Positions 1 to 8,842 of a DNA stretch of 64,000 bases are shown one piece after another; the stretch's first letter is position 1; each line of letters opens with the position of its first letter. The DNA comes from Lujinxingia vulgaris (lineage in GTDB: Bacteria > Myxococcota_A > Bradymonadia > Bradymonadales > Bradymonadaceae), in NCBI RefSeq assembly GCF_007997015.1, contig NZ_VOSM01000002.1, forward strand, positions 372,001-436,000, given 5' to 3'. Made by a program: the position numbers and the translations under genes. Below the pieces are notes generated by a model that was not told where the DNA came from, searched no databases, and saw nothing but the letters and a program-made list of their open reading frames with translations.

Positions 1-40
1 GCCCTTGATGGATCCGAGAACACCAGAACCTGGGGGAACT

Positions 41-430
41 ATGTTCGAATTGGACAATCCGAAGGGTGGGAACTTCGTGATCTTGCGGGTGGATGGGCGA
101 GTTCAGGGGGAGGATTACGACCGGGTTATTCCGAGGCTCAAGCGCTACTTCGGCGAGCACGGTCAGCTCAATATGATGGTGGTGGTGGAGTCCACCGAAG
201 GGCTGGATGCGTCGAGTGTGTGGGAGGAGCTGGGGTTGTCGCAACGCGAGCTGGCCTCGGTGATGCGTTTTGGCGTGGTGGGGGATGCGCGCGAAGACGC
301 CTGGATTGGCCAGCTGAGCGCCCCGCTGATGCACACCGAGGTGCGCTACTTTGATGTTGGCGAGGAGGAAGCGGCGGAGCGGTGGGTTCGTGCGGGTCGT
401 GCTGCTGCGTCGCCGGGGGCGCAGGCCTGA
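41..430 (+). CDS. SpoIIAA-like (STAS-related) protein
   Basis: A soluble protein of 129 residues that looks like the SpoIIAA-like/DUF3478 group of STAS-fold proteins. It has a short beta start (MFELDNP), a middle segment of the type 'YDRVIPRLKRYFGEHG' followed by a hydrophobic strand (LNMMVVVEST), and a C-terminal part ending in a DVGEEEAAERWV helix that is typical of this group. The ATG at 41 is preceded by a GGGGGA ribosome-binding site six bases upstream. An in-frame ATG at 8 and TTG at 5 would add about 11 residues with no better site. No signal peptide or membrane segment is seen. Members are found in many proteobacteria, and their role is not settled. The gene is convergent with argH, and the window edge may cut off its promoter. 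Confidence 0.7.
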   Translation: MFELDNPKGGNFVILRVDGRVQGEDYDRVIPRLKRYFGEHGQLNMMVVVESTEGLDASSVWEELGLSQRELASVMRFGVVGDAREDAWIGQLSAPLMHTEVRYFDVGEEEAAERWVRAGRAAASPGAQA

Positions 431-484
431 GTGGACGCTGAGCAGCGCCGGGCGGTGTGATGAATCACCTTCGTCCGGGATGTG

Positions 485-518
485 GCGAGGCGATGCATGT
501 GTGAATGCATCGCCTCGC
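485..518. terminator. perfect 14-bp hairpin between convergent genes
   Basis: GCGAGGCGATGCAT (485-498) pairs perfectly with 505-518 around a six-base loop. It lies between the convergent SpoIIAA-like gene and argH. There is no T-run on either side, so it would be a non-canonical or bidirectional terminator, or an mRNA 3'-end stabiliser. The stem is certain and the function is inferred. Confidence 0.45.
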
Positions 519-592
519 TGCGTCGATGATATGTTGGTGAGTGGGGCGGGAGGGATGAGACCGGTACGGGTCGATGCGGTCGCGAGTGTGGC

Positions 593-1885
593 TTACGCGA
601 GCTTTTCGAGTCGGCGTTGAAGCTCGTCGAGGCGCAGGTCAGCGCAGCCGCCGGGGGAGGTGCGGCTCTGCAGGCTCTGCGCCGGCGTGCGCGTATTGAG
701 TTGGTCGAGCTCTGCACCCACCTGACGGTAGGCATCGCGGAAGGGTACGCCGGTAGTGGTGAGTTCGACGGCGCGGTCGGTGGCGAACATCGGGCCGGTG
801 ATGGCGTCTTTGAGGCGTTGCTCATCGAAGCTCAGCGCTTGAAGGAGCGGGGCGGTCAGGCCCAGCGCGGTGATGCCGCGGGAGAGCGTGCGCAGCACCG
901 GGCCTTTGGTGTTCTGAAGATCGCGGTGGTAGCCGCTGGGGAGCGAGAGCAGCGAGAGCAGCTCGTTGATCGCGCCGATGGCCGGGCTTGTGGAGGCTCG
1001 AAGCAGCTCGACCACATCGGGGTTGCGCTTGTTGGGCATGATCGAGGAGCCCGTGGTGTAGGCGTCGGGCAGATCGACAAAGGCAAACTCTTCGGTCGTA
1101 AAAAGGCTCAGGTCCCAGGCCAGGCGGCGAAGGTCGAGCAGAGCTTGCAGGAGCGCCATCAGCGCTTGCAGCTCGAACTTTCCGCGGCTGTTCTGGGTGT
1201 AAATCGGGTTGATCTGCATACGCGCAAAGCCCAGCTCCTCGCCGACGCCCTGGCGGTCCAGGGGGAGGTTGACGCCGTAGCCCGCGGCGGTGCCCAGAGG
1301 GTTGGCATTGAGCCAGTGGGCGGTGGCGCGGGCGAGCTCGGCGTTGTCGATGAAGGCTTCGGCAAAGCCGGCGAACCACATGCCCACCGAGGAGGGCACC
1401 GCGCGCTGGAGGTGGGTGTAGCCGGGCATCGGCGCGTGGCGCATCTGGTCGGCGCGCTCCAGGGCCACGCCGGCGATCGCGCGGCTCTTCTCGGCGACGC
1501 GCCCCAGCGCGTCGCGCAAAAAGAGGCGCTGTGCGACCAACACCTGGTCATTGCGACTGCGGCCGCTATGCACCTTTTTGCCGAGCTCTCCGAGCTTCTC
1601 GGTGAGGTAGAACTCGATGGCGGAGTGACCATCTTCAAAGCGCTCGTCGAGCTGGAAGTCGCCCTCTTTAAACGCGACCGCCAGGTCTTGCAGCGCCCGG
1701 GTGAGCGCGTCGGCCTCCTCGGCGCTGAGAAGATCGATGCGCCCGAGCCCTCGCACGTGCGCGATGCTGGCCTGGATGTCGTAGCCAAAGAGCTGACGGT
1801 CCAGGATCACGTCTTCGCCGGCGGTGAACGCCATCAGCTCGCGGTCGATGTCGGTCTGGCCTTTATCCCAGAGAGGCGTAGTCAT
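593..1885 (-). CDS. argH: argininosuccinate lyase
   Basis: Splits argininosuccinate into arginine and fumarate, the last step of arginine synthesis, in the cytosol. The fumarase/aspartase superfamily signature GSSIMPNKRNPD is present, as are the conserved HSGRSRNDQV and GYTHLQRAVPSS segments that form the active site. The protein has 430 residues, at the short end for ArgH (usually about 450-470), with a truncated C-terminal domain like that of Xanthomonas-type ArgH. Its ATG overlaps the argC stop by four bases (ATGA at 1882-1885), so the two are translationally coupled. It is the last gene of the arg operon, and a 14-base stem hairpin lies about 75 bases beyond its stop. Confidence 0.97.
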   Translation of the reverse strand: MTTPLWDKGQTDIDRELMAFTAGEDVILDRQLFGYDIQASIAHVRGLGRIDLLSAEEADALTRALQDLAVAFKEGDFQLDERFEDGHSAIEFYLTEKLGELGKKVHSGRSRNDQVLVAQRLFLRDALGRVAEKSRAIAGVALERADQMRHAPMPGYTHLQRAVPSSVGMWFAGFAEAFIDNAELARATAHWLNANPLGTAAGYGVNLPLDRQGVGEELGFARMQINPIYTQNSRGKFELQALMALLQALLDLRRLAWDLSLFTTEEFAFVDLPDAYTTGSSIMPNKRNPDVVELLRASTSPAIGAINELLSLLSLPSGYHRDLQNTKGPVLRTLSRGITALGLTAPLLQALSFDEQRLKDAITGPMFATDRAVELTTTGVPFRDAYRQVGAELDQLNTRTPAQSLQSRTSPGGCADLRLDELQRRLEKLA

Positions 1886-2826
1886 AGGGAGATTCCTTCA
1901 AGCTCGTTGAAACCCATAGCGAGGTTGAGGTTTTGCATCGCCTGGGTGGCGGCGCCTTTGAGCAGGTTGTCGAGGGTGGCGACCAGGGTCAGCCGCCCCT
2001 CGTCGGTGGTGGCGAATCCGCCGATGTTCACGCGATGGGTGTAGGCGGCGTCGCGGACCAGCGGGATGTCCTGGCTGAGGGTGATCAGCGCTTCGTTTCC
2101 AAAGCTCGCCCGGGCCCGCTCCAGAGCTTCGGTGGGGCTGAGCGCGCGCGTAAGTTCGCAGGTTATCGTCAGCGTGATGCCCCGGAAGAAGGGAGCGACA
2201 TGCGGCATGAAGACCACCGGATGTTCAAGCTGGTGGCTGACCTCGCGCTCATGGATATGTCCGGTGAGCGCATAAGGGAGGATGTTGTCGCGCAGCACCT
2301 CCGGGTCGTTTTTAGGCGATGGCGTGGTGCCAGCGCCGCTGTAGCCGGAGACGCCGAAGATGCGCGGTGCGCTGGCCAGAAGATCGACGAAGGGCAAGAG
2401 CGCGAGCTGCATCCCGGTGGCGTAGCAGCCGGGGTTGGCGATGCAGCGAGCGCCTGTGATGAGGTCACGGTTGCGCTCGGGGAGCCCGTAAGTCCAGTCG
2501 GCGTCGAAGCGTCGGTCGGCGCTCAAGTCGATGATGATCGGATCTTCGCCGGCGCGGTCGATGGCCTCAACAAAGCGCGACGCGACGCCGTTGGGGAGCG
2601 CGAGGATGACGGCGTCCAGCTTGAGCGCGGCGACGTCTTCGGGCGTGAGCGCCTGGAAGTTGAGCCCGGCGGGGGCGTCGGGGATGTGGTCGACCACCGC
2701 TTCGCCGTCGAGCTCGCGCGAGCTGACGCAGGCCAGCTCAATGCCCGGGTGGCGAGCCAGCATGGGGATGAGTTGGGCGCCGGTATGTCCACGGGCGCCG
2801 ATCAGTCCGACGCGTTTTTTCTGCAT
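1882..2826 (-). CDS. argC: N-acetyl-gamma-glutamyl-phosphate reductase
   Basis: Reduces N-acetylglutamyl-5-phosphate with NADPH to the semialdehyde, the third step of the acetylated arginine pathway. The N-terminal Rossmann motif (GLIGARGHTG, residues 7-16) and the catalytic-cysteine motif NPGCYATGM are clear, and the YSGAGTTPSPKND and HIHERE segments near the active site are present. Its 314 residues match the shorter ArgC form seen in Xanthomonas. It lies 75 bases downstream of the fused synthase/kinase and overlaps argH by four bases. Transcription comes from upstream in the arg cluster. Confidence 0.96.
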   Translation of the reverse strand: MQKKRVGLIGARGHTGAQLIPMLARHPGIELACVSSRELDGEAVVDHIPDAPAGLNFQALTPEDVAALKLDAVILALPNGVASRFVEAIDRAGEDPIIIDLSADRRFDADWTYGLPERNRDLITGARCIANPGCYATGMQLALLPFVDLLASAPRIFGVSGYSGAGTTPSPKNDPEVLRDNILPYALTGHIHEREVSHQLEHPVVFMPHVAPFFRGITLTITCELTRALSPTEALERARASFGNEALITLSQDIPLVRDAAYTHRVNIGGFATTDEGRLTLVATLDNLLKGAATQAMQNLNLAMGFNELEGISL

Positions 2827-2901
2827 AAGGGGCTCACGGTGTGGCGAGGGGGCAGGTCGGGCCAGAGTCCCCGCAAAAGGTGGGGGCGTGCGAGGGGCGT
2901 G

Positions 2902-4227
2902 TTAGTTGTCGGCGACGGCGTGTTCAAAGAAAGTCGCGGGCATGGCCAGCGCGATCTCCACGCAGCGCTTCATCTCTTCAAAACTCTCCATGCCGTACCA
3001 GAAGACCGTCCAGGGGCCTTCACGGTAGGTGCCTTCGGACTCCTGAAAGTACCATTTGTTGATGGGGTTTTCGGTGCGCGCGCGCCAGAAGAGTTTGCTG
3101 TTTTCGCGCTTCATGCGCGCCCACAGCGACTGCCCCAGGCCTTCGCCCTGGGCTTTGCGGGTCACGCCGAATTTGTCCAGGTAGGGGAGGCCCTCCTCCA
3201 GGGTGAGGATGGCCGTGGCCCGGTAGGAGTCGGTCAGGTAGATGCGGTGAAAAGGTTTGAGCGCGAAGTAGTCCTCAGCGAGCTGGCGTTGGAAGCAGGC
3301 TTCGAGAAGTTCGCGGATGCGGCCCTGATCGAGGCCATCGAGGCTGGGGTGGCAATGCACCGCTTCGCCGCGGCGCACAAGCGTGCCGGAGCCGCGGTGG
3401 GTGAAGAGCTCTTTGGCGAGTTGCCCCGGGGTGGTGATGGAGACCGAGGAGGAGAGGGGGAGCTGGTCGAGGAGCTCTTTGATCTGCTGGAGCTTGAGGC
3501 GCATCCCGGAGTGAATCCAGTCCTGCTGCATCAGGCTGTCGAAGTCTTCGGTGAGGTTCACCGAGGGGATGATGCGATCGTACTGATCGAGCAGTCCGCC
3601 GGTGGGGGTGAGGAAGACGATCTTGAAGGGCTCCACGCGCAGGGCGAGCTCGCGGGCGGCGACGTCGGCGTTGATGTTGACGATTTGCCCCGAGGGCGTC
3701 TCACCGAGGCTGGAGAGGATAGGCAGACACCCGCTGCGGATGGCCGAGACGATGGCCTCGGTGTGAATACCGCGCACTTCTCCGACGAGGCCAAAACGCT
3801 CGTGGTCGAGGAGTTCGGCCTCAAAAACGCCGCTGGTGATGGGGCGGGCGTGGGTGCCCAGCGCTTCGAGCGCGTCAACCAGCTGGAGGTTGACGTCGCG
3901 GAAGACTTTGCGGGCGACCTCCAGCGCGTCTGGGGAGGTGACGCGCATGCCGTCGATGCGCGGGGTCTCGATGCCGGCTTCGTCGAGGGCCTCGTTGAGC
4001 TGCGGGCCGCCGCCGAGCACGACAATGGGGAAGAGCCCCACCTGATGCAGAAAGCTCAATGAGCTTGCCAGCGCCTCAAGGTCGTGACGCAGCACCCCGC
4101 CGCCGACTTTGATGACGGCGAACTGCTTGGACTCCACGCTGGCGAACTGCTTGAGGTACTGCTCGACCTCTTTGCGGCTGCCGATGTTCTGGAGAAGGCG
4201 GACGATCGTGTTGCGGGTTTCCGGCAT
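2902..4227 (-). CDS. argB: bifunctional N-acetylglutamate synthase/kinase (NAGS/K)
   Basis: A two-domain enzyme of 441 residues. Residues 1 to about 285 form an amino-acid kinase domain: KVGGGVL near residue 41, the VLGGGPQLNEAL glycine loop, and the INADVAAREL metal/ATP segment. Residues about 290-441 form a GNAT acetyltransferase domain with FGVTRKAQGEGLGQSLW as the acetyl-CoA loop and the WRARTENPINKWYF segment. This is the fused synthase/kinase known from Xanthomonas and Maricaulis, which resembles vertebrate NAGS. It would both make and phosphorylate N-acetylglutamate, the pathway's committed and normally arginine-inhibited steps. The start ATG has GAGG upstream. The 183-base gap before it contains no gene. 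Which activity dominates in vivo cannot be told from sequence. Confidence 0.93.
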   Translation of the reverse strand: MPETRNTIVRLLQNIGSRKEVEQYLKQFASVESKQFAVIKVGGGVLRHDLEALASSLSFLHQVGLFPIVVLGGGPQLNEALDEAGIETPRIDGMRVTSPDALEVARKVFRDVNLQLVDALEALGTHARPITSGVFEAELLDHERFGLVGEVRGIHTEAIVSAIRSGCLPILSSLGETPSGQIVNINADVAARELALRVEPFKIVFLTPTGGLLDQYDRIIPSVNLTEDFDSLMQQDWIHSGMRLKLQQIKELLDQLPLSSSVSITTPGQLAKELFTHRGSGTLVRRGEAVHCHPSLDGLDQGRIRELLEACFQRQLAEDYFALKPFHRIYLTDSYRATAILTLEEGLPYLDKFGVTRKAQGEGLGQSLWARMKRENSKLFWRARTENPINKWYFQESEGTYREGPWTVFWYGMESFEEMKRCVEIALAMPATFFEHAVADN

Positions 4228-4410
4228 GGGAGGCCTCGTGGTGCGGAGGGAGGGGCGCTGGCGGCGCGAGGGTAGTGCTCGAAGGCAGGGGATGCAACCG
4301 TGGCGAGCATCGCAGAGGAGGGATGGTTCTGGCGCATGGTGCGCGGATCGGTGGCCGCGGTCAGAGTGCGCAAAAGCGCCATGCGCTGCTAACAGGACGG
4401 CTGGGCTGGC

Positions 4411-4731
4411 TTACGCCGTGTGCGTCAACTTCAGGCCGAGCACACCGGCCACCAGCAGCGCGATGAAGAAGAGGCGGCTTGCCCCCATCGGCTCGTTGAA
4501 GACGAGCGTGCCGACGATGGCTGTGCCGGCCGCGCCGATGCCCACCCACACCGCGTAGGCGGTGCCCAGGGGAAGCGAGCGGAGCGCCATGGCGAGCAGA
4601 CCGAAGCTGCCGATCATGGCGAGCACGGTGAGAAAGGAGGGCAGCGGGCGACTAAAGCCTTCGGAGACTTTCAATCCGGCGGCCCAGGCGATCTCGAGAA
4701 GACCCGCCGCAAGAAGGTAGAGCCAGGGCAT
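4411..4731 (-). CDS. gdx: SMR-family exporter, Gdx (SugE) guanidinium type
   Basis: A four-helix small multidrug-resistance protein of 106 residues. The central acidic residue Glu13 (GLLEIAWA) is the proton/substrate site of the family. The segment WAAGLKVSEGFSRPLPS and the later PLGTAYAVWVGIGAAGTAI are hallmarks of the SugE/Gdx branch, which exports guanidinium with proton antiport, rather than the EmrE branch. It sits inside the arginine cluster between the lipoprotein gene and NAGS/K. No guanidine riboswitch consensus was recognised in the 136 bases upstream. The family call is firm. A metabolic link to arginine is only suggested by position. Confidence 0.9.
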   Translation of the reverse strand: MPWLYLLAAGLLEIAWAAGLKVSEGFSRPLPSFLTVLAMIGSFGLLAMALRSLPLGTAYAVWVGIGAAGTAIVGTLVFNEPMGASRLFFIALLVAGVLGLKLTHTA

Positions 4732-4867
4732 GATGAGGGGCCTGCGTGGTGGTGGACAGGACGTCCGGGGGAGGGGAGGGATGCGTGGAACGCGGGGGGC
4801 GGGACGACCCCGCAGAAGTCGCCGTATCAGGGGCTGAGGGAGGGACCGCCTTGCTCAAACCTCGTGC

Positions 4868-6232
4868 TCAGTTGAGGGGGTAGTCGGTCCAGCCTTCGGT
4901 CCAGGGGGTGGCGCTTGGCGAGAAGGCGCCGAGGAAAACAGCGGTCGGATCAAAACCTTCCGGGGGACGCTCCAGGTCGCGGTCGGTGGTGTGCTCGCTG
5001 GATGGGATCCAGCCGGGGTTGCCGAGGTTATAAGGGTCGGCAAAGCCGGGGTCGAGTCCGAAGCGGTTGCCGGTCTCTTCAGCCTGGTAGGCGCTGTAGT
5101 CACCCACGGAGGGGAACTCATCGCCGGGGGCATCCTGCTCAAAGTACTTCTCGCCGGAGTCACCCTGGTTGAAGAAGAGGGTGTTCTCGACGATGACGCG
5201 CCCCTCGTTGGCGTGGGCGATCGATTCGGGGCCTTCGATATGCAGTCCGGCACCGTCCTGACCGATGACGATGCCGTGTGAGACGGTGCCCATGCCGCCG
5301 AGCTTGTAGTAGATGCCGCGCTGGCGATCGCCGCCGCGATCAAAGCCGATGATGGTGAAGTTGTAGATGCGCGCGTCGGTCTGTGGCGAGGCGTCGGGAT
5401 CTTCAGCGAGGTTCTCGATCTCGATGCCCTCGCGACTGTTGATGTCCTGTTGGATTGCCAGAAATTGCGCGGTTCCGCGCCAGGCGGTGTCCACGTCGAT
5501 GCCATCATCCTGGGCACGGGTGCTCACGGCGTAGCGCAGGTCAACGTTGCCGCCGAAGACGGCGATGCCGTCGTCATCGCTCAGGTGGGTTTGCACGTAT
5601 TCGATGGTCGTCTCACTGCCGCAGCCAGCCAGAGTGATGCCTTTGAGGGCTTTTTGCCCGTTGGACAGCTCGGCGCCGCCGAACTCTACGCGCACGTAGC
5701 GAAGGGTGCCGCAATCCCAGGCCTCGTCGCTGCCGCCGACGCTGGTGTCCTGGTCACTATCGATGCGCAGGTTGAAGGGCTGGCGGTTGGTGGGAGCACG
5801 GCCCACCATGGCGAGGCCCGCCCAGTCGCCGGCCAGGCGCTGGCCCACCGGTTTGGCGCTGGTGAAGACGATGGGCGCATCGCGTCGACCCTCGGCGATG
5901 AGTTTGGCGCCTTTGAGTGAGACCAGCCCGGCTCTGCGCTCGGCGAGGATGCGTGTGCCCGGCTCAATGGTGAGGGTCGCCGGGGCGACAATCATCACCA
6001 GGTCTTTGAGCAGATAGGTGTTGTCCGCGGTCCAGACGGTGTCTTCGACGATGTGGTCAGTGATCTCGACGCGCTCATTTTCTTTGCACAGGCCGTCCAG
6101 GCACTGGCCGGTCGCGCCGCACTCCTCGTCGCTGACGCACTGGTTCAGATCTAACGTCAGTGAACAGCTGGCGGTGAGCACGGCGGCGATGGCGAGGGTC
6201 GACAGGCGTAGAAGCGAAGCTGCAGATGGCAT
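4868..6232 (-). CDS. secreted lipoprotein with predicted right-handed beta-helix
   Basis: The ATG at 6232 gives an ideal lipoprotein signal peptide (MPSAASLLRLSTLAIAAVL, lipobox LTAS-Cys at about residue 23). A GTG at 6277 would only lengthen the signal region. After a short Cys-containing linker (CVSDEECGATGQCLDGLC) come roughly 400 residues of repeating short strands with IEPGTRI, GAKLIAEG, GITLAGCGSETTIEYVQTHLSDDDGI and similar turns, typical of parallel beta-helix (pectate-lyase-like) surface proteins. Related proteins are common in Bacteroidetes and Myxococcota as unknown-function lipoproteins. No catalytic motif of a polysaccharide lyase is evident. The gene is inserted, co-directionally, within the arg cluster. 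Confidence 0.75.
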   Translation of the reverse strand: MPSAASLLRLSTLAIAAVLTASCSLTLDLNQCVSDEECGATGQCLDGLCKENERVEITDHIVEDTVWTADNTYLLKDLVMIVAPATLTIEPGTRILAERRAGLVSLKGAKLIAEGRRDAPIVFTSAKPVGQRLAGDWAGLAMVGRAPTNRQPFNLRIDSDQDTSVGGSDEAWDCGTLRYVRVEFGGAELSNGQKALKGITLAGCGSETTIEYVQTHLSDDDGIAVFGGNVDLRYAVSTRAQDDGIDVDTAWRGTAQFLAIQQDINSREGIEIENLAEDPDASPQTDARIYNFTIIGFDRGGDRQRGIYYKLGGMGTVSHGIVIGQDGAGLHIEGPESIAHANEGRVIVENTLFFNQGDSGEKYFEQDAPGDEFPSVGDYSAYQAEETGNRFGLDPGFADPYNLGNPGWIPSSEHTTDRDLERPPEGFDPTAVFLGAFSPSATPWTEGWTDYPLN

Positions 6233-6402
6233 CGGGGTCACAGTCGGGCTCGCAAAGAAGGGACAATCCACTGGCACGAGGCCACGTTAGCGCTCCGGGG
6301 GGGCGGAGGCAACTTCTCTGCGTGGTGAGCGATCGAACTCGGAGGTTTCGGCTGGATGACGATCCGCCTCTCACGGCCCAAAGGAATGTTTGGCCCGAGG
6401 GC

Positions 6403-7566
6403 TCAGGCACTCGCCGAAGCCATCAGCCGCACGTAGTGGTGCGCAACGCGCTCCAGATCGTCCAGCGCGACGAACTCATCGGCGGTGTGGGCCTGGGCGA
6501 TGTCGCCGGGGCCAAAGACGATGGCAGGCCAGCCCGCCTGGGAGAAGAGCGCGGCTTCGGTCCAGAAGTCGACGGCCGCACCCTGAGGAAGTTCCACGCG
6601 TTCGCAGAGCGCGGAGGCGCGTTGCAAAAGGTCCAGTCCGCGGGGGCCGAAGTCGGCCGGCAGCGAGGGGCCGACAAAACCCATCTCCCAAGTGACAGCG
6701 TCATCGCCGGCGAGCTCAAAGAAGCCGACGGCCACCGCGTCGGGATCGTCGCCGGGGCGGGGGCGGATGCCCCAGCGAAGAAAAGCCGAGGGGGCGACGA
6801 TGTTGGGCTTTTTGCCGCCTTCGACAACGCCGACGTTGAAGCAATGGCCTCGCAGATGTTCGATGATCTCCCAGCCCCCCACCTCCGAGTTGGCTGAATA
6901 TGGGGTGTCGCCGTCGCGTGCCTGCCGCGCATGTTCGACCGCCCCGCTGATCCAGCGCGCGGCGTTATGCAACGCGCTCTCTTCGAGCGCGCGCGGGCCC
7001 GAGGAGTGGCCGGCGCGGCCATGAAATGTGCCGCTGAAGGTGCGGATGCCGCGATGGGCGAGTACGGCGCGCGCGCCGGTGGGTTCGGCGACGAGCACCG
7101 CGCTGTAGTCGTGCGTCGTGCGCGCGCAGAACTCGCCAACGCAACGCGACTGCCCGGCTTCTTCATCGCTGGTGAAGAGCAGCGCGCAGGGGCCTTCGCT
7201 TAACTGGGCCGCGGCGAGGAGCGCGGCCGCCGCACCTTTGATGTCGCAGGCACCCAGCCCGATGGCGCGCCCATCTTCGATACGCAACGTCCAGGGATCG
7301 GCGCTGTAGTCGGGGGCGGCCGGGACGGTATCCAGGTGCACATTAAAAAGAAGTTCGGGCTGGCCGCGTCTGGCATAAAGCCAGACGCAGCCCTCGCCCA
7401 AATCGACCTCCTCAACCGCGAAGTCGCCCGGAGCCTTCTCAAGCTCGGCGCGAATGTAGGCGAAGATACCCTCGCCGGCGCGCATTTCGCGCGGAGGGTT
7501 GGGGGTCTTAAAGCCCACCAGCGCGCGAAGATGCTCCAGGGTGCGTTTGAGGAGGTCGTCGGCCAC
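6403..7566 (-). CDS. argE: M20 deacetylase: N-acetylcitrulline/N-acetylornithine deacetylase
   Basis: A zinc-dependent M20 peptidase-family deacetylase of 387 residues. Metal and catalytic motifs are visible: FNVHLDTVP (His and Asp), LGACDIKGAAAALL (bridging Asp), TSDEEAGQ (catalytic Glu-Glu), VAEPTGARAVLAHRG, and the C-terminal AHTADEFV His. The dimerisation domain lies around residues 175-285. Because the neighbouring carbamoyltransferase is of the N-acetylornithine type, the expected substrate is N-acetyl-L-citrulline, which would give citrulline for ArgG. The start is a GTG eight bases after a GAGGAG site that lies inside the argG stop region, so it is tightly coupled to argG (3-base gap). 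Substrate choice is inferred from context. Confidence 0.85.
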   Translation of the reverse strand: MADDLLKRTLEHLRALVGFKTPNPPREMRAGEGIFAYIRAELEKAPGDFAVEEVDLGEGCVWLYARRGQPELLFNVHLDTVPAAPDYSADPWTLRIEDGRAIGLGACDIKGAAAALLAAAQLSEGPCALLFTSDEEAGQSRCVGEFCARTTHDYSAVLVAEPTGARAVLAHRGIRTFSGTFHGRAGHSSGPRALEESALHNAARWISGAVEHARQARDGDTPYSANSEVGGWEIIEHLRGHCFNVGVVEGGKKPNIVAPSAFLRWGIRPRPGDDPDAVAVGFFELAGDDAVTWEMGFVGPSLPADFGPRGLDLLQRASALCERVELPQGAAVDFWTEAALFSQAGWPAIVFGPGDIAQAHTADEFVALDDLERVAHHYVRLMASASA

Positions 7567-7569
7567 GGC

Positions 7570-8772
7570 TTACTCCTCGTCGCTGTTGACCAGCGCGTGC
7601 AGGGTCGAGCTCTGGCCGAGAAGTTTGATGAAGCCTTCGGCTTCGGTCACGTTCCAGTCGGCGGACTGGGCGTAGACGGCGCCAGCGCGACGCAGGATGT
7701 GCGGAGAGTCGATCTTCACCGCGCTCACCTTGCCGCCCCAGGTCTCCAGGGTGACGGTGCCGTTGACGAAGACCTGCGAGCTCTCGATGTAGGCTTCAAG
7801 GTCGAACTTCAGCGGCTCGTAGAAGAAGCCTTTGTAGACGAGCTCCACCCATTTCTGGGCGACGACCGGCTTGAACTGGTTCTGGTAGCCGGTGGAGACG
7901 GCCTCTTCCAGCGCGCGGTGGGCAGCGAGCAGGCAGGTCAGGCCCGGGGCTTCAAAGACGATGCGCCCTTTGAGGCCCACGGTGGTATCGCCGGTGTAGT
8001 AGCCGCGGCCGACGCCGTAAGCGCCAAAGCGCTTGTTGAGCACCGAGATGAGTTCGGGGCCGGCGATGGGCTCGCCGTCGAGGGCGACGGCGACGCCTTC
8101 CTCAAAGGTGATCGAGGCGCGCAGCGCCTCGCGGGGCCACTCTGAGGGGTGCGCGGTGAGCTGGTAGGTCTCATCGCCGGGGGCTTCCCACTCGTCGACC
8201 TCCGAGCCCGAGGTGGTCACGCCGAGGAGGTTCTCGTTGATGGTGTAGCGCGAGGCCTTGGCCCGGGTGGAGAAGCCGCGCTCTTCGAGGAAGGCCTTTT
8301 CGTACTCGCGCACGTTGCCGTGCTCCTGCTGGATGTCGCGGATGGGCGCGAGGATCTCAAAGTCGCCGAGCGTCTTGACGGTCAGGTCGAAGCGCACCTG
8401 GTCGTTGCCCATGCCGGTGCAGCCGTGGGCGAACTTTTTGGTGCCGAGCTCGCGGCAGAGCTGCAGCGACTTGCGCACGATGATGTAGCGGTCGGAGCAG
8501 AGCAGCGGGTACTGCTGCTGGTAGATCTCACCGCCCTGCACAAGGGGCACCACGACCTCTTCCCAGATGTCGTCGCCGCCGTCGACGGTGTGGTGCGCGA
8601 CCGCGCCCAGCTCGATGGCGCGCGCTTCGATGTAGGCGCGCTCCTCATCATCGACACCGCCGGTGTCGACAAAGAGGGTGACCACATCGAGGCCTTTTTC
8701 TTTAAGATAGGGGACGCAGAAGCTGGTATCGAGGCCTCCGGAGAAGGCGAGTACGACAGTGTTGCTGGACAT
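7570..8772 (-). CDS. argG: argininosuccinate synthase
   Basis: Joins citrulline and aspartate using ATP to form argininosuccinate. The ATP pyrophosphatase P-loop is at the N-terminus ([15 protein letters not shown], residues 6-20), with the citrulline/aspartate segment [14 protein letters not shown]. Its 400 residues match the normal length. It lies between the carbamoyltransferase (70 bases upstream) and argE (3-base gap), which gives the transcription order carbamoyltransferase, argG, argE, NAGS/K, argC, argH, the order known from Xanthomonas. Confidence 0.96.
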   Translation of the reverse strand: MSSNTVVLAFSGGLDTSFCVPYLKEKGLDVVTLFVDTGGVDDEERAYIEARAIELGAVAHHTVDGGDDIWEEVVVPLVQGGEIYQQQYPLLCSDRYIIVRKSLQLCRELGTKKFAHGCTGMGNDQVRFDLTVKTLGDFEILAPIRDIQQEHGNVREYEKAFLEERGFSTRAKASRYTINENLLGVTTSGSEVDEWEAPGDETYQLTAHPSEWPREALRASITFEEGVAVALDGEPIAGPELISVLNKRFGAYGVGRGYYTGDTTVGLKGRIVFEAPGLTCLLAAHRALEEAVSTGYQNQFKPVVAQKWVELVYKGFFYEPLKFDLEAYIESSQVFVNGTVTLETWGGKVSAVKIDSPHILRRAGAVYAQSADWNVTEAEGFIKLLGQSSTLHALVNSDEE

Positions 8773-8842
8773 CTTGGGCTCCGTGGGGGGGAAGGCGCGC
8801 GGGCAGGGGAGGGCGCGGTGTTGCGGGGGTGTGTGGGCGAGC

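Noticed and set aside
1933-4062. 709-codon ORF on the plus strand over argC/NAGS-K
   Set aside because: Antisense shadow of two conserved arg genes.
4732-4867. Guanidine riboswitch upstream of the Gdx gene
   Set aside because: No guanidine-I/II/III consensus motif could be matched in either orientation; only a GC-rich spacer is present.
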